Origin: Sphingobium sp. B2D3C | GTDB taxonomy: Bacteria; Pseudomonadota; Alphaproteobacteria; Sphingomonadales; Sphingomonadaceae | NCBI RefSeq assembly: GCF_025961835.1 | Contig: NZ_JAOQOK010000001.1 | Location: 1,674,001-1,738,000, forward strand | Direction of reading: 5' to 3' | Length of the DNA stretch: 64,000 nucleotides | Shown here: piece by piece, positions 17,970 to 27,201 of the stretch | How positions within the stretch are numbered: the first letter of the stretch is position 1 | Layout of the letters: the number at the start of each line of letters is the position of its first letter | Made by a program: the position numbers and the translations under genes | Notes under the pieces: generated by a model | What the model was told of the DNA's origin: nothing | Seen by the model: the letters and a program-made list of their open reading frames with translations, nothing else | Databases searched by the model: none

Positions 17970-19625
17970 GTGACTTTGTCCGAAAATTCCTTTGATTATG
18001 TGATCGTCGGCGCGGGGTCCGCCGGGTCGGTGCTCGCGGCGCGACTCACCGAGGACCCGAATGTGCGCGTCCTGCTGCTGGAGGCAGGCGGCGGTGGCGA
18101 TGACTGGCTGATTCGGATGCCGCTCGGCTTCCTCAAGGCGCTGTTCAAGCCCGGCTACACCTGGCCCTATTGGACGGAGCCGGAGCCGCACATGAACAAC
18201 CGCAAGCTGATCCTGCCGCGCGGCCGGCTGCTCGGCGGCTCCAGCTCGATCAACGGCATGGTGTTCATGCGTGGTCACAGCGCCGATTTCGATCGCTGGG
18301 CGCAGATGGGCTGCAAGGGCTGGAGCTACGCCGATGTGCTCCCCTATTTCCGCAAGATGGAGCGCAGCTGGCGCGGCGCGTCCGATCTGCACGGCGCCGA
18401 CGGCCCGCTGAGCGTGACGCCCAACGCCACCAAATGGCTACTGCACGATGAACTCATGGCCGCCGCGAACAACGCCGGCTTCCCGATCACCGACGATATT
18501 CACGATGGGGATGAAGAAGGTGTCGGCCGCGTCGAGCTGACCATCGACAAGAATGGCCGCCGCGCATCGACCTACGCCGCCTATCTCAAGCCCGCCATGG
18601 CCCGGCCCAATCTGACGGTGCTGACCAACGCCATGACCCAGCGCGTGCTGACTGAGGGCAAGCGGGCGACCGGCGTGGAGTATCGCCACGATGGCGTCCT
18701 CAAGACCGCCCTCGCCCGCCGCGAGGTGATCCTCTCAGGCGGCAGCTACAATTCGCCGCAGTTGCTCATGCTCTCCGGCATCGGCCCGGCGCAGCACCTG
18801 CGCGAGATGGATATCCCGGTCGTGCATGACCTGCCCGGCGTCGGCGAGAACCTCTCGGAACATCCCCGTACGCCCGTGCTATTCGAGGCTGCGCCGGTGA
18901 CCTTCGTCAATGAGTTGCGCTTCGACAGGGCAACGCTCTCCGTGCTGCGCTGGTACTTCATGGGCACCGGCCCCTTTGCGCGGCAGGTGAACAGCGCCAA
19001 CCCGGTGCTGCGCACCGACCCGCGCCTCGCCCAGCCGGACATTCAACTCTGGTGCAACCCCGTGACGCTCGACGCGCATCTGTGGTTCCCCGGCATCAAG
19101 AAGCGTCCGCCGCACAAGCTGACCGCCGACGTCATCCTGCTCCACCCGGAGAGCCGTGGCCGGGTGTTCCTCAAATCACCCAAGGCCGACGATCATGTCG
19201 GCATTTTCCTCAACCTGTTCAGCGCGCCGGCCGATTTCGCGACGGCGCGGGCGGGCATCCGCATTGCGCGGAAGATCTATGCCACTTCGCCGCAAGCCGA
19301 GATCACCGGCAAGGAAATCTCGCCCGGCGCCGATGTGGTGAGCGATGAGGCGCTGGATGAGCATATCCGCGCCACGACGACGACCACGCAGCATCCGCTC
19401 GGCACCTGCCGGATGGGCACCGGTCCGATGGCGGTGGTCGATCCGCAGTTGCGGGTGATCGGCATGGAAGGCCTGCGGGTCATCGATGCCTCGGTGATGC
19501 CGGACGAGACTGGCGGTAACATCAATGCGCCCACCATCATGCTCGCCGAGCGGGCGGCGGACATCCTCAAGGGCAAGGTTCTGCCCGCCGACGAACTGGT
19601 TCACACAGGAGAGTATGCCGCATGA
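17970..19625 (+). CDS. GMC-family FAD-dependent alcohol oxidase/dehydrogenase
   Basis: A 551-residue glucose-methanol-choline oxidoreductase. The FAD site VIVGAGSAGSVLAARL and LLLEAGG is at the N-terminus, GRLLGGSSSINGM is the GMC signature, and the catalytic pair is His475 (HPLGTCRMG) and Asn517 (GGNINAP). It should oxidise a primary or benzylic/allylic alcohol to the aldehyde. The start is uncertain: the GTG at 17970 is very close to GGAG, whereas a TTG at 17976 has better spacing. Its stop overlaps the next gene by four bases, giving GMC-NTF2-GMC in one transcript. Confidence 0.93.
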   Translation: MTLSENSFDYVIVGAGSAGSVLAARLTEDPNVRVLLLEAGGGGDDWLIRMPLGFLKALFKPGYTWPYWTEPEPHMNNRKLILPRGRLLGGSSSINGMVFMRGHSADFDRWAQMGCKGWSYADVLPYFRKMERSWRGASDLHGADGPLSVTPNATKWLLHDELMAAANNAGFPITDDIHDGDEEGVGRVELTIDKNGRRASTYAAYLKPAMARPNLTVLTNAMTQRVLTEGKRATGVEYRHDGVLKTALARREVILSGGSYNSPQLLMLSGIGPAQHLREMDIPVVHDLPGVGENLSEHPRTPVLFEAAPVTFVNELRFDRATLSVLRWYFMGTGPFARQVNSANPVLRTDPRLAQPDIQLWCNPVTLDAHLWFPGIKKRPPHKLTADVILLHPESRGRVFLKSPKADDHVGIFLNLFSAPADFATARAGIRIARKIYATSPQAEITGKEISPGADVVSDEALDEHIRATTTTTQHPLGTCRMGTGPMAVVDPQLRVIGMEGLRVIDASVMPDETGGNINAPTIMLAERAADILKGKVLPADELVHTGEYAA

Positions 19626-20002
19626 CCCGCGAGGATTTCGAGCGCTATATCAGCGCCTTCAACGCCAATGATTTCGATGGCTTCACCAGCTTCTACGCAG
19701 ATGACGTGGACTTTCAGCTGGGGGACCGGATGCACATCGTCGGCCGGGAGAAGATCGGCGACTTCTATCGCGGCGTGAAGGCGCATTTCGAGGAAACGCT
19801 GACGATCCTCGACCTCATTCTCGCCGATGACGGCGCAGCGCTGCGGGTTCACACCCGCTTCGAGACGATCAAGGATTGGCCCGAATTCGAAATGTGGCCG
19901 ACCAAGAAGGGCGATGTGCGCGAGATCGAGAGCATCATCCTGTACCGCATCGCGAACGGCAAGTTCACGCACATCAAATCTGCCCGCTTCAAGGAACTCT
20001 GA
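19622..20002 (+). CDS. NTF2/SnoaL-like small protein
   Basis: A 126-residue NTF2-like protein (YISAFNANDFDGFTSFYADDVDFQ, then GREKIGDFY). It is clearly paralogous to the gene at 35334 (shared NANDF-x-GF, Y-x-DDV-x-F, DFYR, and the DWP-x-F segment) and more distantly to both halves of the tandem protein at 14.9 kb. It is sandwiched between two GMC genes, overlapping the first by four bases. A lyase or isomerase acting on the GMC product is plausible; from memory, the sphingomonad diarylpropane lyase LdpA/LsdE has this fold. Function unproven. Confidence 0.88.
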   Translation: MTREDFERYISAFNANDFDGFTSFYADDVDFQLGDRMHIVGREKIGDFYRGVKAHFEETLTILDLILADDGAALRVHTRFETIKDWPEFEMWPTKKGDVREIESIILYRIANGKFTHIKSARFKEL

Positions 20003-20005
20003 GTC

Positions 20006-21631
20006 TTGGCCAACAGCTCCACGCCCGACTTCATCGTCATCGGATCCGGCTCGGCCGGCGCGGTCATCGCCGCCCGCCTGTCGGAAGACCCCAATGCCAA
20101 GGTCCTCGTGCTGGAGGCCGGCCGTCGCGAGCGCGACATCCGCCTCACCATGCCGATCCTCTTCCCGTTCGTGATGGCCGATCCCAAGTTCAACTGGAGC
20201 TACATGGGCGAGCCGGAACCGTTCGCCGACAACCGCCAGATCCGCCAGCCGCGCGGCAAGGCGCTGGGCGGCTCGTCGATGATCAACGGCATGCTTTACG
20301 CGCGCGGCCATGCGCGGGATTATGACGAGTGGCGCCAGCTCGGCAGCGAGGGCTGGAGCTATGACGATGTGCTGCCCTACTTCAAAAAATCGGAAAATCA
20401 TTGGGGCCCTGAGGACCATTGGCATGGCAAGGGCGGCCCGCTGAGCGTCAAGCAGCAGCCCAAGACCAACGATCTCTACCAACGGTTCATCAGCACCGTA
20501 AAATCGCTCGGCTATGACGAGCGCGACAGCTTCCACCGCGCCGAGCAGGAAGGCTGGGGACCGCCGCCGCTCAACATCCATGAGGGCACGCGCGCCAGCA
20601 CCGCCGCGCGCTTCCTCATTCCGGCAATGTCGCGGCCCAATCTGACCGTGGAAACCAGCGCGCTGGTCACCCGCATCGAGGTCGCCAACGGCCGCGCGGT
20701 CGCGGTTCACTATCGCGACAGCGAAGGCCGGGACAAGCGGGTCGCCGCCGCGCAGGAAATCATCCTTTCGGGCGGTGCCTATAATTCGCCCCAGGTGCTG
20801 CTGCTCTCCGGCATCGGCCCGGCCAAGCATCTCGCCGAGCAGGGCATCGATGTAGTGCATCACCTCCCCGGCGTCGGCATGAACCTGCAGGATCACCCTT
20901 CGGTCGCGATGGTCAATGCAGCGGCGCGCAGCGTGACGCTGACCAACAGCCTGCGCATCGACCGCTCGGCGCTTGCCGCGCTGCAGTGGCTGCTGACGCG
21001 CGGCGGCATGATCGCGGATATGCCGGTGACCGCCAACGGCTTCATCAAGACCCGGCCCGAGCTTGAGCGCCCGGATGCGCAGTGCCTGTTCCAGCCGACC
21101 ATGATCGGCGCGCAGACCTGGTTCCCCGGCTGGCGCAAGCCCAAGGCGGACGTGGTGGCCATGGCCTGCGTGCTGCTGCGGCCCGAGGGTCGCGGCTGGG
21201 TGAAGCTGCGCTCGGCAAACCCGACGGAAAAGCCGCGCATCCTCTCCAACGTGCTCTCCACCGAGAACGACCGGGCCTTCTTCCGCCGCCTCGTGCCGCA
21301 ACTGCGCGAGATATTCTCCACCGCACCGTTGAGCGACGTTTTGCGCGGGGAGGTGATGCCCGGCCCGAATGTGAAGAGCGATGCGGAGATCGATGCCTGG
21401 GTGCGCAGCGCAATCAACACCGCCCTGCACCCGGTCGGCACCTGCGCCATGGGGCAGGATGACATGGCGGTGGTCGATCCGCGCCTGCGCGTCCACGGCC
21501 TCCAGGGCCTGCGCGTGGCCGATGCCGCCATCATGCCGCGAATCGTGGGTGGCAACACCAATGCCGCAAGCATCATGATCGGCGAGAAGGCTGCGGACAT
21601 GATCAAGGCGGACAACGGCCTGCAGGCCTGA
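20006..21631 (+). CDS. Second GMC-family FAD-dependent alcohol oxidase/dehydrogenase
   Basis: 541 residues. The FAD loop FIVIGSGSAGAVIAARL and VLEAGRRERD is N-terminal, GKALGGSSMINGM is the GMC signature, and catalytic His475 (HPVGTCAMG) and Asn517 (GGNTNAA) sit at the same positions as in the first GMC protein, so the two are diverged paralogues. It starts with TTG at 20006, three bases after the preceding stop, with AAGGA ten bases upstream. The paired genes could act on different enantiomers or on successive alcohol positions of one substrate. This is inference. Confidence 0.93.
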   Translation: MANSSTPDFIVIGSGSAGAVIAARLSEDPNAKVLVLEAGRRERDIRLTMPILFPFVMADPKFNWSYMGEPEPFADNRQIRQPRGKALGGSSMINGMLYARGHARDYDEWRQLGSEGWSYDDVLPYFKKSENHWGPEDHWHGKGGPLSVKQQPKTNDLYQRFISTVKSLGYDERDSFHRAEQEGWGPPPLNIHEGTRASTAARFLIPAMSRPNLTVETSALVTRIEVANGRAVAVHYRDSEGRDKRVAAAQEIILSGGAYNSPQVLLLSGIGPAKHLAEQGIDVVHHLPGVGMNLQDHPSVAMVNAAARSVTLTNSLRIDRSALAALQWLLTRGGMIADMPVTANGFIKTRPELERPDAQCLFQPTMIGAQTWFPGWRKPKADVVAMACVLLRPEGRGWVKLRSANPTEKPRILSNVLSTENDRAFFRRLVPQLREIFSTAPLSDVLRGEVMPGPNVKSDAEIDAWVRSAINTALHPVGTCAMGQDDMAVVDPRLRVHGLQGLRVADAAIMPRIVGGNTNAASIMIGEKAADMIKADNGLQA

Positions 21632-21663
21632 GGCGACCTTGCCGGTGACGTAACGTCAGCTCA

Positions 21664-21689
21664 GGGCGGCCCGGTCGAACGGGCTGCCC
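21664..21689 (+). terminator. Hairpin after the GMC operon, possible terminator
   Basis: A ten-pair stem with arms GGGCGGCCCG and CGGGCTGCCC (one G-U pair) and a six-base loop lies 33 bases after the second GMC stop. The T-run is weak, so termination efficiency is uncertain. A small dyad TGACGTAACGTCA at 21646-21658 precedes it. Confidence 0.5.
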
Positions 21690-21757
21690 CGGCTTGCGTT
21701 CGCCCATTCATGGCGCGATAGGCAGGGCAACCTCAAAATTTGCAGGAGCCTTGCCTC

Positions 21758-23920
21758 ATGCCTCGGCGTGTCCATCATATCGTTTCTCTCGCGGGCTGCA
21801 CCGCCCTCCTCGCCCTCGCCGCACCGGCCGCTGCCAATGAAGGCATGTGGATGCCGGGCCAGATCAAGGACATTGGCGCGGCGCTCAAGGCCGATGGCCT
21901 GGCGCTCTCACCCGATCAGCTCGGACGGCTGGATGCCGCGCCGCTGAACGCCATCGTGTCGCTCGGCGGCTGCTCGGCTGCATTCCTCAGCCCCGAGGGG
22001 CTGGTCGCGACCAACCATCACTGTGTGCAAGGGTCCATCCAGTATAATAGCGGCGAAGGCCGGGATTATCTGACCAATGGCTTTCTCGCCAAGGAACTGG
22101 GCGAGGAACTGCCCGCTGCGCCTGGATCGCGCATCTATGTGATCGAGGATCTGCGCGACGTGACCAGCGCGATGATGCGCGGCGTGACGCCCCGCCTGGA
22201 TGGCCTCGCCCGTTACGAGAAGCTGGACGCCAATCGCAAGGCGCTGATCTCGGCATGCGAGAAGCAGGCCAACCGCCGCTGTGACGTTCGGCCTTATTAT
22301 GGCGGCGCGGCCTATTATCTCCAGCAGCAACTCGAGATTCAGGACGTCCGCCTCGTCTATGCGCCGGCCGAAGGGCTCGGCAATTTCGGCGGCGAGACGG
22401 ACAACTGGATGTGGCCGCGCCACACCGGCGACTTCGGCTTCTATCGCGCCTATGTCGGGCCGGACGGCAGCTCAAAGCCTTTCGCGAAGGAGAACGTCCC
22501 CTACCGCCCGAAGTCCTGGCTGCGCATCGCCTCGCAGGGCGTGAAGGAAGGCGATTTCGTGATGGTCGCCGGCTTCCCCGGCACCACCAATCGCCTGCGC
22601 ACCAGCGATGAAGTGCTGTTCAACTTCGCGGAATATGAGCCGCTCTGGCAGCGCCTGCTGAGCGATTATGCGACGCAGATCGAGAAGGTGACCGCTGGCG
22701 ATCGTGAGGCGCAGATCCGTTACGCCTCGATCCTCGCCGGGGCCGAGAATTACGAGAAGAAGCTCGCCGGCGACCTTGTCGGTGCCGACGCCATCCGCCT
22801 CGATGAGCGCAAGCCGGCCGAGGAAAAGGCCTTCCGCGACTGGGTCGCTGCCGATGCGGCCCGTCAGGCGCGCTATGGCGCGGACCTTGCGGCACTGGAT
22901 GCGGTGGTCATCGAGAATAACAAGGCTTCCCTCACCGGCCTGCGCACCTCCCTGCTCAACCGCGCGCAACTGCTCGGCGCGGCCCGCACCCTGTATCGCT
23001 GGGCCAAGGAGCAGGAAAAGCCCGACGCCCAGCGCGAGAGCGGCTTCCAGCAGCGCGACCGCGAGAGCATTGTCGACCGGCTCCGTCAGGTCGAGCGCCG
23101 CTTCTTGCCCAAGATCGATCGTCAATTGTTCGAGGCTGCGCTCGTCGAATATCGCCAGCTCGATGCGGCGGATCGCGATGCCAAGTTTGAGGCCGCGCTG
23201 ACGCAGATCGGCTTCGACCGGCTCTATAGCGAGACCAAGCTGGGCGACACGCCGACCCGGCTGGGCTGGCTGGACAAGCCCGCCTCCGCCTTCGAGACTT
23301 CGGACGATCCGTTCATCAAGCTCGCCATCGCGCTCTATGCCGGCGACATGGAAAGCGAGCAGGCCGCCAAGGCTCGGTCGGGTCGCACGCAGGCCGCGCG
23401 GGCTGGCTATATGAAGGGTCTGATGGCCTACAAGCAGGCGGCCGGCCTGCCCCTCTATCCAGATGCCAACAGCTCGCTGCGCCTGACCTGGGGCAAGGTG
23501 ATGGGCAAGGAGAAGGACGGCCAGATCTGGACCGCCTTCACCACCGCCGAGGGCCTTCTCGCCAAGCAGACCGGCAAGGGCGAGTTCAATGCCCCGCAGG
23601 GCGCAATCGATGCGATCAAGGCCAAGGACTACGGCCCCTATGCCGCGCCGGAGCTGGGCACGCTGCCGGTGGACTTCATGTCCAATGTGGACATCACCAA
23701 TGGCAACTCGGGCTCCTCGACGCTGAACGCGCGCGGCGAATTCGTCGGCCTGGCCTTCGACGGCACGCTGGAAGGCGTGATCTCCGACTGGGCCTATGTG
23801 GCCGAACGCAACCGCACGATCCATGTCGACAGCCGCTTCATGCTCTGGACGATGGACAAGGTCGATGGCGCGCAGCGGCTGCTCAAGGAAATGGGCGTCA
23901 CGCCCGTCGCCAGCCGCTAA
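21758..23920 (+). CDS. S46-family dipeptidyl peptidase (DPP7/DPP11 type)
   Basis: A 720-residue periplasmic serine exopeptidase with a signal peptide ending AAPAAANEG (about residue 27). The chymotrypsin-like triad is His88 (ATNHHCVQG), Asp225 (RHTGDFGF) and Ser651 (NGNSGSS), close to the spacing of characterised S46 enzymes. The residue after FD in AFDGTLEG is Gly, which I associate with hydrophobic rather than acidic S1 preference, tentatively. The ATG at 21758 has AGGAG nine bases upstream. It releases dipeptides from peptide N-termini and has no obvious role in the aromatic cluster around it. Confidence 0.95.
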   Translation: MPRRVHHIVSLAGCTALLALAAPAAANEGMWMPGQIKDIGAALKADGLALSPDQLGRLDAAPLNAIVSLGGCSAAFLSPEGLVATNHHCVQGSIQYNSGEGRDYLTNGFLAKELGEELPAAPGSRIYVIEDLRDVTSAMMRGVTPRLDGLARYEKLDANRKALISACEKQANRRCDVRPYYGGAAYYLQQQLEIQDVRLVYAPAEGLGNFGGETDNWMWPRHTGDFGFYRAYVGPDGSSKPFAKENVPYRPKSWLRIASQGVKEGDFVMVAGFPGTTNRLRTSDEVLFNFAEYEPLWQRLLSDYATQIEKVTAGDREAQIRYASILAGAENYEKKLAGDLVGADAIRLDERKPAEEKAFRDWVAADAARQARYGADLAALDAVVIENNKASLTGLRTSLLNRAQLLGAARTLYRWAKEQEKPDAQRESGFQQRDRESIVDRLRQVERRFLPKIDRQLFEAALVEYRQLDAADRDAKFEAALTQIGFDRLYSETKLGDTPTRLGWLDKPASAFETSDDPFIKLAIALYAGDMESEQAAKARSGRTQAARAGYMKGLMAYKQAAGLPLYPDANSSLRLTWGKVMGKEKDGQIWTAFTTAEGLLAKQTGKGEFNAPQGAIDAIKAKDYGPYAAPELGTLPVDFMSNVDITNGNSGSSTLNARGEFVGLAFDGTLEGVISDWAYVAERNRTIHVDSRFMLWTMDKVDGAQRLLKEMGVTPVASR

Positions 23921-23978
23921 GGCGGAAGGACGGGGCGGCGCGGCCGCCCTGTCCGCTGCTCTTACACGCACCAAAAGA

Positions 23979-24014
23979 GAAAGGCCGCTCCGGATCTCTC
24001 CAGGGCGGCCTTTC
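23979..24014. terminator. Bidirectional terminator between S46 peptidase and TonB receptor
   Basis: Arms GAAAGGCCGC and GCGGCCTTTC form a ten-pair stem with A-rich sequence on the left and TTTCCTT on the right. It lies between two converging genes and can serve both. Confidence 0.85.
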
Positions 24015-24045
24015 CTTATGTCAGCCTGACGCTGTCAGGTGATCG

Positions 24046-26559
24046 TCAGAAGTTCTTGCGAACCGAGAGATACCACTCGCGGGGACGGCCCGGCTGGGCT
24101 TCCGTGGTGGGCTGGCCGAAGGGCACCAGATCGAAGATGTTGTAGTAGTACTGCTTGTTGAACAGGTTGGTCGCACCGACCGCCACTGTCAGGTCGCCCG
24201 CATCGTTCTGGTAGCTGATCCGCCCGTTGAACACGGCGCGGCCGGGGATCTGGGCGATCGGGCTGCGCGAGTTGAACGAGATCTTCGACTGATAGAAGCC
24301 GTCAATCCGCGGCGTGATGGAGCCGCCCAGCTGCTCGACCGGGATCTCGTACTGGATGCCAGCCGAACCCGTCCACTGCGGCACATAAACCGGCGTCTGG
24401 TTCACCACGAGCGGATCGTTGCGCAGTTCCGGCGCATCGAAGTGCGTGTAACCGCCCGCGAGATTGAACGTCAGGCCATCGACCGGACGGGCCTCCAGCT
24501 CGACCTCGAAGCCCTTCACCTTGCCCGGAGAATTGACGTAGTTGGTCTTGGAGATGCAAGCCACGCCAATGCCCTGCGCCAGGTTGACCGCACCGTCCGT
24601 CGCCGGATTATAGGCGCGGCACAGCTCGTTGCCGCCGGTCACAGCCGGATCGACCTGCGTCCCGGCGAGCGTGCAGACACCGGTCGTGCCGTTGTTGATG
24701 CACTCCGAACCGCTCTGCGAGACAATGCGCGAGGAGTAATCCGAGTAGAAGCCGGCCACGTTCAGGCGCAGGCGGCGGTCGAAGAAGTCACCCTTGAAGC
24801 CGAGTTCGTAGGCGACCATTTCCTCGGCCGCGACGGGCACGAGCTGCGAGGCCTGGAACGGACGCGGGTTGAACGCACCGGGACGATAGCCCGAAGCGAT
24901 CGAGCCATAGACCATCACGGAATCGGTCAGCTTGTAGTCCGCGCCGAAGCGGTAATCGATGCGGTCGTCCTTGACGAGCACGGGGCGAATGATGCCGCCC
25001 TGGCCGTTGTTGAACAGCGTGTCCTTGGTATCCTCCGAGTAACGCAGGCCAGCGGTGAGCTGCAGGCGATCGAGCGGACGAACCTGCGCCTGAGCATAAG
25101 CGGCCTTGGCTTCGCTATCCACGCTGATGCGGGCGTTCTGCTGGAAGTTGAGGAACGGAATCGAGACGTTGGACGTCGTGAGGCCCTTGCCCTTGTAGTA
25201 GAACAGACCGGCGGTCACATCGAACTGCGGGCTGGTGTAGTTGAGGCGCGGCTCCACCGTCCACTGCTCATGCGTGATGATGGACTTCGTCGTCTGCAGG
25301 CTCAGCGGCGACCCGTCGGTATCGTTGATGGCCGTCGTGAAGACATTGCGATAGCTGCCCAGCACGGTGAGCGTCAGATCCTGGGTCAGATCGACCACGG
25401 CCTTGCCGCTGAAGCCGTAATTCTCGATCACAGCCTTGCGATCGAAGCACTGGCCGCCACGGTCCGACCCACCGTTATAATAAGTGCCGGCGATGTTGGT
25501 CCCAGCCGGGATCGGATCGCAATAGGTGGCATAGGTGGTGTAAGGGCTGTTGGTGAGGAAGCGGCTGTCATAGCTGACACCCCACAGCGGCTGATAAACG
25601 GCCGCATCAAGCGCCTGCGTGGCTGCGCTCGGCACGATGCGGAGCTGCTTGTTTGCCACCGCCGGGGAATCATCGTTGGTGTAGTCCGCCGAGAGCGTCA
25701 GGTCGATGCCGGTGCCGGCGTAACGCAGCGCGCCGCGCAGGGCGACAACGCTTTCACCGCCATAACGGCCCAGTTCGCAATCGGTCTGCGAGGCGCCGGA
25801 GAGGAAGCCGTCCGAGGGATCGAGCGAGGGGAACCTGCCGGCGAGGCCCGGCGTGCCCTGACGCACCATGTCGCAACGGAAGTCGAGCAGCTTCTGGTAG
25901 CCCTTGCGCTTCTTCGAAACGCCTGAGACGCGGAAGAAGAGGTTCTCCGAGAGCGGCACGTTAAATCCGGCGCGCAGGTCGGTGCGGTTGTAGCTGCCCA
26001 CGGTCGCTTCGACATAGGCCGAAGGGGTGGCATCGGGTGCCTTGGAAATCAGGTTGACGGCGCCGCCAATGGCGTTGCGGCCGAACACCGTACCCTGCGG
26101 ACCGCGCAGCACTTCGACGCGCTCAAGGTCGAGCAGATCGAAGGTCGAGCCGGCGAGCAGTGCATAATATTGGTCATCGACATAGAACGCCACGCCCGGC
26201 TCGAACGCCAGGTTGAAGTCATACTGGCCGATGCCGCGGATATAGGCCTGCACGGCGCGGCCAAAAGAGGCGTTCGCTGCCGCAAAGCTGGCGTTCGGCA
26301 CGATGGCCGCAACGTCCTGAATGTTGTTGATCGCCCGATCGGTCAGCGCATTAGCGGTCACGGCGGTGATGGCCAGCGGCGTTTCCTGCAGGTTGGTGGC
26401 CGAGCGCGTCGCGGTCACGACGATCTCTTCGACACCGGCGCGCTGGGGCTGCGCCTGGGCAGCGGCATCGTCCTGCGCCTGTGCGGGCGCTGCGATGCTC
26501 ACGGCAAAGACGGACGCACCCGCCATGCCCAGAAGCTTGTTCCTCAACGAAAACGACAT
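24046..26559 (-). CDS. TonB-dependent outer membrane receptor
   Basis: An 837-residue receptor that imports a ligand across the outer membrane using TonB energy. The signal peptide ends near PAQAQD, VEEIVVTATRS is the TonB-box/plug start, the plug holds LERVEVLRGPQGTVFGRNAIGGAV, and the barrel ends in YLSVRKNF with the terminal Phe of outer membrane proteins. Paired cysteines in long loops (CDMVRQ...DCELG; ECINN...VCTLA) suggest disulfide-bonded extracellular loops, common in sphingomonads. I chose the ATG at 26559, preceded by GGGAGATTTGGA. Next to catabolic genes, it probably imports the aromatic substrate rather than a siderophore. Confidence 0.93.
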   Translation of the reverse strand: MSFSLRNKLLGMAGASVFAVSIAAPAQAQDDAAAQAQPQRAGVEEIVVTATRSATNLQETPLAITAVTANALTDRAINNIQDVAAIVPNASFAAANASFGRAVQAYIRGIGQYDFNLAFEPGVAFYVDDQYYALLAGSTFDLLDLERVEVLRGPQGTVFGRNAIGGAVNLISKAPDATPSAYVEATVGSYNRTDLRAGFNVPLSENLFFRVSGVSKKRKGYQKLLDFRCDMVRQGTPGLAGRFPSLDPSDGFLSGASQTDCELGRYGGESVVALRGALRYAGTGIDLTLSADYTNDDSPAVANKQLRIVPSAATQALDAAVYQPLWGVSYDSRFLTNSPYTTYATYCDPIPAGTNIAGTYYNGGSDRGGQCFDRKAVIENYGFSGKAVVDLTQDLTLTVLGSYRNVFTTAINDTDGSPLSLQTTKSIITHEQWTVEPRLNYTSPQFDVTAGLFYYKGKGLTTSNVSIPFLNFQQNARISVDSEAKAAYAQAQVRPLDRLQLTAGLRYSEDTKDTLFNNGQGGIIRPVLVKDDRIDYRFGADYKLTDSVMVYGSIASGYRPGAFNPRPFQASQLVPVAAEEMVAYELGFKGDFFDRRLRLNVAGFYSDYSSRIVSQSGSECINNGTTGVCTLAGTQVDPAVTGGNELCRAYNPATDGAVNLAQGIGVACISKTNYVNSPGKVKGFEVELEARPVDGLTFNLAGGYTHFDAPELRNDPLVVNQTPVYVPQWTGSAGIQYEIPVEQLGGSITPRIDGFYQSKISFNSRSPIAQIPGRAVFNGRISYQNDAGDLTVAVGATNLFNKQYYYNIFDLVPFGQPTTEAQPGRPREWYLSVRKNF

Positions 26560-26900
26560 TCCAAATCTCCCAAAACGCGGGCGCAGGCCCATTGATCGAT
26601 GGGTGAATGCCTCGCCGCATCCCCGCGCCGCCCGGAGACAGCGCCGCCCGCGAACAGGCCAGGACACCACGCAGCTTCACCGCGTTATTGGAGTGATCAA
26701 CAGGGATTGGACTTATGCGCCAAGACGAACGAGATCGCCTTTGCCTGTGAGCCGACCAGGCACGATGAGGGCCTGATCGAAGCCACGGGCTTCGCCTGTA
26801 CTGCATCCTTCTCCCGCTGGCATAAGACCAGCCGAGCATCGCCAATACTCCGAGATATTGACTTTGCCCGATACTCCAGCCTGCCCCATTGGGAGACTAC

Positions 26901-26929
26901 CGATGAGAAAACAAGAAAATTTCTCATCG
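26901..26929. promoter_or_regulatory. Perfect 10-bp inverted repeat, candidate operator
   Basis: Arms CGATGAGAAA and TTTCTCATCG with a nine-base A-rich spacer form a 29-base dyad. It lies 342 bases upstream of the receptor start and about 270 bases upstream of the MFS gene, so it may also mark the 5' end of an unseen short transcript. The form suits a dimeric regulator. Confidence 0.5.
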
Positions 26930-27116
26930 AGCAGGAAATATTGATGACTTTGTCAGAAAGTGTCGCATCCATGCCACGATGGACCCTGACCTGCGGGCCG
27001 GTGGCGCCTCTTGTTCCGATCACGTCGAAGCCGCGTCGCGCCCGCTCTTCCGCGGCGCCCATGGGCGACATTGCCGCCCATCACAACCGCTAATCTGCAG
27101 CTTTGCCTTATAAGGA

Positions 27117-27135
27117 TGTTGATTCCCCATCAACA
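27117..27135 (+). promoter_or_regulatory. TGTTGA-N7-TCAACA dyad upstream of MFS transporter
   Basis: The dyad lies immediately after a TATAAG -10-like element (27109-27114), close to the expected transcription start, where a repressor would block initiation. The same arms recur at 34141-34160 and 35294-35309. Confidence 0.5.
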
Positions 27136-27201
27136 CCGTGTTTTGGTGCAATCCGATAAAAAGCCCGGCTGGTCGGCCGGATGGATGCGGGATGGCTGAA
27201 T

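Larger units (their letters stand above)
26560..27201. other. 642-base divergent intergenic region (TonB receptor / MFS transporter)
   Basis: No convincing gene is seen here. The region is visibly less GC-rich toward its right half and contains a near-palindrome CCCAT-N6-ATGGG (26588-26603) just ahead of the receptor, a TCAACA half site at 26697-26702, a ten-base inverted repeat at 26901-26929, a TATAAG -10-like element at 27109-27114 and a TGTTGA-N7-TCAACA dyad at 27117-27135. It looks like a long regulatory region serving both divergent transporters. Confidence 0.6.

Noticed and set aside
19601..21496. A long minus-strand frame of about 630 codons antisense to the GMC operon
   Set aside because: The opposite strand has a complete GMC enzyme and an NTF2-like protein with catalytic motifs; the antisense product is Arg/His/Ala-rich and unstructured.
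22472..23974. A 500-codon minus-strand frame antisense to the S46 peptidase
   Set aside because: The peptidase triad is on the plus strand. The antisense product has no recognisable fold.
26599..27093. Open frames in the gap between the TonB receptor and the MFS gene
   Set aside because: Codon use is atypical and there is no ribosome site or domain. The region is filled with dyads and promoter-like elements.
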